A stretch of DNA of 64,000 nucleotides. Origin: Rhodospirillales bacterium (lineage in GTDB: Bacteria; Pseudomonadota; Alphaproteobacteria; Rhodospirillales; JASLLZ01). The first letter of the stretch is position 1. Each line of letters opens with the position of its first letter. Made by a program: the position numbers and the translations under genes. This document shows, one piece after another, positions 59,633-64,000 of this stretch. The stretch spans positions 1-64,000 of the forward strand of contig JASLLZ010000002.1 of assembly GCA_030746775.1 (NCBI GenBank). The letters run 5' to 3'. The notes under the pieces were generated by a model, which made no database searches, was not told where the DNA came from, and saw only the letters and a list, made by a program, of their open reading frames with translations.

Positions 59633-61420
59633 TCAGGAGAACTGGCTTTCGTGAAGTTCCGAAAATCGTCCTTTTCTCGCCACAAGTTCGTCGAAGGAGC
59701 CCGATTCCACGACCTGGCCCCCTTCCATGACGAAGATGGTGTCGGCCTTGCGCACGGTGGCCAGGCGATGGGCGACGACGATGATGGTCAGCCGGTGGGA
59801 GATCGATCCGAGGGCCTCTTGGATCAGGGTCTCGGACTCGTTGTCGAGCGCGCTGGTCGCTTCGTCGAGAAGCAACAGCTGGGGATTGCCGATCAACGCC
59901 CGGGCCAGGGCCAGGCGCTGCTTCTGTCCGCCCGAAAGCCTGACCCCGCCTTCGCCCAACACCGTATCCAGGCCGTCGGGCAACGCCTCAATAATGTCGC
60001 CGAGACGGGTCAACTCCACGACCTGATCGATGTCCGCCTCGGTGACTTCCGGATGGGCGAAGACGAGGTTGTTGCGCACCGTGTCGTTGAAGATGATCAC
60101 GTCTTGGGTGACGTAGCCGATACGCTTGCGCCACGACAACAGGTCGATCCGCCTGAGATCGACGCCATCGATTTCGATGCGCCCGGCATCGGGGATCCGC
60201 AGCCCGGCGATCAGGTCGATCACCGATGACTTGCCGGCGCCCGAGCGGCCGACGATGGCAATCGTGTTGTTACGCGGTATAGGCATGGTAACCGCCGATA
60301 CCGCCCCCATGGTCTCGTTTTCGTAGTGGAAGGTGACGTCATGCAGTTCCACGCCGTGCTCCAGCGCCTCGAAGGGCTTGCCGCCGACGCCGCGTTCCTC
60401 AGTCTGTTCGCGGGCTGCCGCGATGGCGGCGTCGACCACGGGCAATGTCGCCGCGTAGCCTGCGTATCCTTGGTAATACTGCTGCAACTGGATGAGCCGT
60501 GGCACCATGCGCGCCATGATGATGAGGAACGTGAAAAGCACCGCGGTCGGGACCCCGAGTCCTTGGCGGGAAACGGCAATGATACCGGCAAGGATGGCGA
60601 CCGCCAGGGTTTGGACCAGGAAAAAAGTGAAGACGCGGATCACTTCTGAAGAGAGAGAAGTATTGACGGCGGTCCGATTGAGCTCCCCCAAGCGCTCGAT
60701 CACCCGCTGTTCGGAGCCGGTGACGCGTATCAGCCGCGCACCCTTCAAATAGTCGACGATATGAACACCATAATTCCGATTGGCCTTGATAATCGCGTCG
60801 CCAATGTTTCTGGATCGTGCGTGCAGAGGCCGGATCATCCAGCCCACCAGTGCCGCCAGGGCAATGGTCAGCGCCAGAAGTCGCCACGACAGCAATGAAC
60901 TGATGACCGCGAATATGGCGATGTGAATGATCGTGGCGACGACCATCACCTGGAGGATCAGTCCGGCGGCGCTGCGGTGACATTCGACCAGGAGCTTGTT
61001 GACCACATCGCCCGACGACTGCCCCGACAGGTGGTGCCAGCGCGAAAGGAACAAGTTTTCGCCAAGCGCCTTGCGTAGCGCTTCCATGTGGCCATGCCGG
61101 GCCCGTTCGAGCATCCGGTCCTTGGCGAACGTGATGGCGAACGACCCGCCCACCAGCACGACGATTAACGCAAGCATGGTGAACAGGTTCATGGGAAGGT
61201 GAACGGTATCCAATACCGTCTTGAGAATAACACCGCCCTTGCCCAGCTCCTTGCCTCCGCCGTCCAGGGTTTCCAGCAAGGGAATGAACAAGGTAAGTCC
61301 CAGACCCTCGCAAAGTCCCGCCGTGACGGTCACCGCCAAGGCGAGCCAAGTCCCCGGAAGCCGGCCCAAGGTGGACAGGAACTTGGTTCGCGGTTCGAGG
61401 ACCGTCCCCGTTTTGGTCAT
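59633..61420 (-). CDS. ABC exporter, MsbA-like fused permease and ATPase
   Basis: A 595-residue half-transporter started at MTKTGTVLEP (61420). Six membrane segments lie in residues about 20-310. The ATPase domain has Walker A VGRSGAGKSSVIDL (about 390-403), signature RLSGGQKQRLALARALIG (about 492-509), Walker B LLLLDEATSALDNES and the switch His in VVAHRLATV. It exports lipids, lipid-linked glycans or small molecules. Being located in a glycan region without a Wzx gene in view, it may act as the flippase. It ends 184 bases before the next unit's start. Confidence 0.9.
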   Translation of the reverse strand: MTKTGTVLEPRTKFLSTLGRLPGTWLALAVTVTAGLCEGLGLTLFIPLLETLDGGGKELGKGGVILKTVLDTVHLPMNLFTMLALIVVLVGGSFAITFAKDRMLERARHGHMEALRKALGENLFLSRWHHLSGQSSGDVVNKLLVECHRSAAGLILQVMVVATIIHIAIFAVISSLLSWRLLALTIALAALVGWMIRPLHARSRNIGDAIIKANRNYGVHIVDYLKGARLIRVTGSEQRVIERLGELNRTAVNTSLSSEVIRVFTFFLVQTLAVAILAGIIAVSRQGLGVPTAVLFTFLIIMARMVPRLIQLQQYYQGYAGYAATLPVVDAAIAAAREQTEERGVGGKPFEALEHGVELHDVTFHYENETMGAVSAVTMPIPRNNTIAIVGRSGAGKSSVIDLIAGLRIPDAGRIEIDGVDLRRIDLLSWRKRIGYVTQDVIIFNDTVRNNLVFAHPEVTEADIDQVVELTRLGDIIEALPDGLDTVLGEGGVRLSGGQKQRLALARALIGNPQLLLLDEATSALDNESETLIQEALGSISHRLTIIVVAHRLATVRKADTIFVMEGGQVVESGSFDELVARKGRFSELHESQFS

Positions 61421-61541
61421 CGGGACAAGTATCCGTTTGCGAGAGGCGTGGAATGACGGGTCAGTGGGGTCAAAAGCAACACCCAATGACCGGCGACGGC
61501 GAGGCCGAAAAGGATAGGTCTTTCATCGGAGCCGCGGCGCT

Positions 61542-62345
61542 TCAAAGGGTATCCACATCGTAGGTGGGCTCGTTGTATTGGTGGTGGTCGAAATCATGAA
61601 ACGTGAAAATCTTCTCGTTCCAGACTTGCCGGCGTTCGGCGAACAGTCCGTACGGTTTGGCGAATTTTTTCTTCGGGTGGGCATCGTTGAACTCCTTGAT
61701 CGCCTTCAGTTCCCCGATGAATTCATTGGTACCCAGGATATCGTCGAAAACGCAGAAAACCCTGGGCAGGTAATTCTCCGCATCACGGAAGAGTTCGAAA
61801 GAATCCCTGGTCGATGAATAGTAATCGAGATCAAAAAACACAGCCCCGATCGGGGCGGCGTCCGGATAAACATCAAAAAAAGTCTTGCTAGTTTCTTTTA
61901 CATCGCCAAGTACGAGTTTCGTGTGTTTTAGTTCTTTCTTTAAACTGTCCGGATTCATCTCATAGCCGCCCTCCCACCATTTGAAAGGCATATCCTGATA
62001 ATCCTCCGGTTTCGGCAGCCCCTCCTCTAAACCGAACCCGAATACGTCGAAATCCAAATCGAACTCGCGTTTGATGTTATCGATATGTTTTTCGATGCTC
62101 CTAAGTCCTTGGCCCTTGGCCACGCCGAGTTCGACAATGCTGATCCTCGAATGATTGAGGCTTTTGGCCAGCATGGCGGCCTTGTAGATGCAGTAGCCGT
62201 ACTCGGGTCTCTCGACCTCGTTGAAAACGGTTCGGTAGTAGTAGTGGGAACGGGAGTATTTGTTCCTCAACCTTCGCAACCCCCGGAAAAGAGCCACTCT
62301 CAGGGGGTAGGGATAGGCGAGGATGTCCTTAAGCAGACGAACCAC
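61542..62345 (-). CDS. Macrocin-O-methyltransferase (TylF)-like class I methyltransferase
   Basis: A 267-residue protein. The SAM-binding region appears as ISIVELGVAKGQGLRSIEKH (residues about 69-88), KLVLGDVKET, and AVFFDLDYYSSTRDSFELF (about 169-187), the Asp-rich metal area typical of TylF/MycE-type enzymes. It probably methylates a sugar hydroxyl or acts on a related small molecule. The gene is visibly less GC-rich than its neighbours (Lys, Phe, Tyr and Asn codons ending in A or T), suggesting recent acquisition. Confidence 0.72.
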   Translation of the reverse strand: MVRLLKDILAYPYPLRVALFRGLRRLRNKYSRSHYYYRTVFNEVERPEYGYCIYKAAMLAKSLNHSRISIVELGVAKGQGLRSIEKHIDNIKREFDLDFDVFGFGLEEGLPKPEDYQDMPFKWWEGGYEMNPDSLKKELKHTKLVLGDVKETSKTFFDVYPDAAPIGAVFFDLDYYSSTRDSFELFRDAENYLPRVFCVFDDILGTNEFIGELKAIKEFNDAHPKKKFAKPYGLFAERRQVWNEKIFTFHDFDHHQYNEPTYDVDTL

Positions 62346-62419
62346 TATTCACTCCCAAGACGTTGAGACAATTATCGACGGGGCGGCGAGCCGAATTCGG
62401 ATAGAGGCATGGACGGAAA

Positions 62420-64000
62420 TCAAGAGGCCGAGGATCCGACAAGACCGCTTGGCGATGTTTGGCCCTCGCCGCCATGGGCGCCTTCCCCGGCAGCCAAATC
62501 TCCCGGCAGGCCTTCTTCCATGACCTCCCAGAAACGCTGGCACGGATTGGGGATTTCATCGCGTGCACAGAGGTCGTTGAGCGCCCGGTCGCCACTCACG
62601 GAGCGGCCCTCTTCGAGCGCCGGCCCCAATTGGGCCAGGTCGGTGAGCACGTCCAGGTGGCGGTAGTAACCGGGATCCATGGATGTGGGCGGTATCCAGA
62701 ACCCGAAATATCGCTTGTCCGCCGCAAGGGCCTCGGCCATGGCGCCGGAATGCACCGGGCCGATGACGAATTCCGCCGCTGGCAGAAGTTCTCTCAACGG
62801 CCGATACTTGATGATTTCGCAATCGATTCCAAAATAAGCGGCGATCGCGTCGTAGTATTCCTTGCGCGGCGGGCCAGGGTGAACCTTGAAGATCGCGTCC
62901 TTGTCGCCCTTTGTCTTCAGGAGTCGCATGACGGTTACAAAATAGGAATACTTGGTCGCGTTGACGGCGCCGAGGTCGAGCCCGAGGGCGCTATGTTCGA
63001 TAACGAGGACGCGACCCACCTTCCCCGTCGGGGGTGGCGGGCTTGCTCGGCGGTAGGCCTCGCCGAGAGGATAGCCGACGCGAACGCGCTGGCACACGGC
63101 TCCGATGGCGTTCAACCACTCGTCGTTGGTGTTGCCCCAACTTAGTTGCCGGCTGACCAGGGGTGGGCACCTGGGGTCGCCACCCAAGGCATCGACCTTG
63201 AGCCGTTCCGGTACGTAGGGGCTGTGCCAGATGTAATCCACGGGGATGCCGTTTTCATGGGCCAGCTCGACATATGTCCGGTAGGGAGGATTCTTGACGC
63301 CGTCGACGACGAGACGGGACGGGGAAAAGACCCTCAACACCCGCTCGGCCTTTTTCACTTCCCTGGCCAGGGCGAACAAGGTGTCTTCGTTCAAGAAGCA
63401 TTTTCGGGCATAGCGGCGCGCCAGTTCCTCGACCAGCGGCGCCGGCTTCATCCACGCCCCCTCCAGGGTCGCAATTATGTCCCTGACGGCCTTTTTTTCC
63501 GTCGCCGTCAGACGACAAGGTAGCGTGGCGATCAAGAGCGCACCCTTTTTAATGCACGACCACACGAAGCTAGGTTTCTTGGACTGGTTTGCCGACAAGA
63601 GGACGGGGCGAACGGCGCCCCCGGCATAGGATTCCATGAGGGGCACGGACAGTGACGTGTTGAGCATGATCAACACGTTGCGCCGGCGCCGAGAAAGACC
63701 ATGGACGACGCGGCTGTAGGCGTGGAAAATGCCGCCGAACACCATCACCAGGGCTCGTCTCGACAGCCCGCTTCCGCTCCCTTCGGTCGGGGCGTTGAAG
63801 TCTTCCGCCACCATGGGAAGGCCGGGGTCGTTGGCGTCTACCGGGTCGCTTCGGTCGCGGACCGTCACGCCCTGGCCATCCGCCACCGTCAAGGCGATGA
63901 AACGCCGGCTTTCCGCGTCCAAGGTGTTGGATTCGGCGCGGAAGTCGAAAAAAACCAGTTCCTTGGGGCAAAACGTCTCGATCAACGCGCTCAGCGCCCG
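62420..64000 (-). CDS. Putative surface-carbohydrate biosynthesis protein (partial, N-terminus outside window)
   Basis: The open frame runs off the right edge without a convincing start; the first possible start inside is a TTG at 63985 and coding sequence appears to continue beyond it (RALSALIETF). At least 520 residues are present. The middle and C-terminal parts resemble the GT-B-like proteins of capsule synthesis: DYIWHSPYVPERLK, ... IFKVHPGPPRKEYYDAIAAY, and FVIGPVHSGAMAEALAADK, comparable to sialyl- or TagB-like transferase domains. The acceptor and donor are unknown. Confidence 0.6.
   Translation of the reverse strand, partial: RALSALIETFCPKELVFFDFRAESNTLDAESRRFIALTVADGQGVTVRDRSDPVDANDPGLPMVAEDFNAPTEGSGSGLSRRALVMVFGGIFHAYSRVVHGLSRRRRNVLIMLNTSLSVPLMESYAGGAVRPVLLSANQSKKPSFVWSCIKKGALLIATLPCRLTATEKKAVRDIIATLEGAWMKPAPLVEELARRYARKCFLNEDTLFALAREVKKAERVLRVFSPSRLVVDGVKNPPYRTYVELAHENGIPVDYIWHSPYVPERLKVDALGGDPRCPPLVSRQLSWGNTNDEWLNAIGAVCQRVRVGYPLGEAYRRASPPPPTGKVGRVLVIEHSALGLDLGAVNATKYSYFVTVMRLLKTKGDKDAIFKVHPGPPRKEYYDAIAAYFGIDCEIIKYRPLRELLPAAEFVIGPVHSGAMAEALAADKRYFGFWIPPTSMDPGYYRHLDVLTDLAQLGPALEEGRSVSGDRALNDLCARDEIPNPCQRFWEVMEEGLPGDLAAGEGAHGGEGQTSPSGLVGSSAS

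Noticed and set aside
59452..59685. A 77-codon minus-strand frame upstream of the XRE fusion gene
   Set aside because: It crosses the dyad operator and the end of the ABC exporter gene, has no ribosome binding site and shows no protein-like pattern.
1..64000. CRISPR arrays, tRNA and rRNA genes, prophage genes
   Set aside because: No regularly spaced repeats, cloverleaf sequences or phage structural genes were seen when reading both strands; short or degenerate cases could have been missed by eye.

Overview
The window is high-GC DNA with tightly packed, overlapping genes (many ATGA and GTGA stop/start overlaps). Gene content and codon use suggest an alphaproteobacterium of the Rhodospirillales kind; this is an inference, since no rRNA or tRNA marker is present. 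About 50 protein genes were called. No CRISPR array, tRNA or rRNA was seen.

Layout. (1) 1-6.3 kb, a mixed edge region: the possible 3' end of a transposase, small hypothetical genes, a decayed copy of the start of an MFS transporter gene with the intact gene 1.6 kb away, a GFA-family zinc protein, gmhA and purH. (2) 6.4-19.7 kb, minus strand: a WbpL/GT4/WbpV/WbpM-type block that makes a UDP-6-deoxy-HexNAc and starts a glycan on undecaprenyl phosphate, then heparinase-like and asparagine synthase genes, a GT2 enzyme and several large membrane proteins. Between the last of these lies an unlisted 41-codon membrane-peptide gene. (3) 20.0-30.0 kb, plus strand: sugar-nucleotide epimerase, GT2, methyltransferases, a metallophosphoesterase, a B12-binding radical SAM protein, a polymerase/ligase-like membrane protein and an FkbM methyltransferase. 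(4) 30.0-47.2 kb, minus strand: a second heparinase/AsnB/GT2 group, a KdsB-like cytidylyltransferase with a HAD phosphatase and a 2-hydroxyacid dehydrogenase, an MBOAT plus SGNH acyl-transfer pair, two Gfo/Idh oxidoreductases, an SDR, a sugar isomerase-like TIM barrel and a sulfatase-fold protein. (5) 47.2-59.6 kb, minus strand: the most interesting part, described next. (6) 59.6-64 kb: an ABC exporter, a methyltransferase-like protein and a surface-carbohydrate protein cut by the window end.

The central finding is that 47.2-55 kb carries side by side the four enzyme types that build the O-methyl phosphoramidate (MeOPN) capsule modification of Campylobacter jejuni (Cj1415-Cj1418): a PEP-synthase-like glutamine kinase, a class I amidotransferase-like gamma-glutamyl-CDP-amidate hydrolase, a phosphoglutamine cytidylyltransferase-like protein and an APS-kinase-like CDP-phosphoramidate kinase. 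Two methyltransferases are interleaved with them. A sulfotransferase-fold gene lies between the cytidylyltransferase and the kinase and is a natural candidate for the final transferase, because the activated donor would be a 3'-phospho-nucleotide like PAPS.

Upstream in the same apparent operon is a PhnD-PhnC-PhnE-type importer whose permease is fused to a second, signal-less PhnD domain. Ahead of that is a second cytidylyltransferase fused to an XRE helix-turn-helix domain, preceded by a good dyad operator. Together this reads as a regulated system that obtains or makes a phosphorus-nitrogen or phosphonate headgroup, activates it with CTP and attaches it to the surface glycan encoded by the rest of the window.
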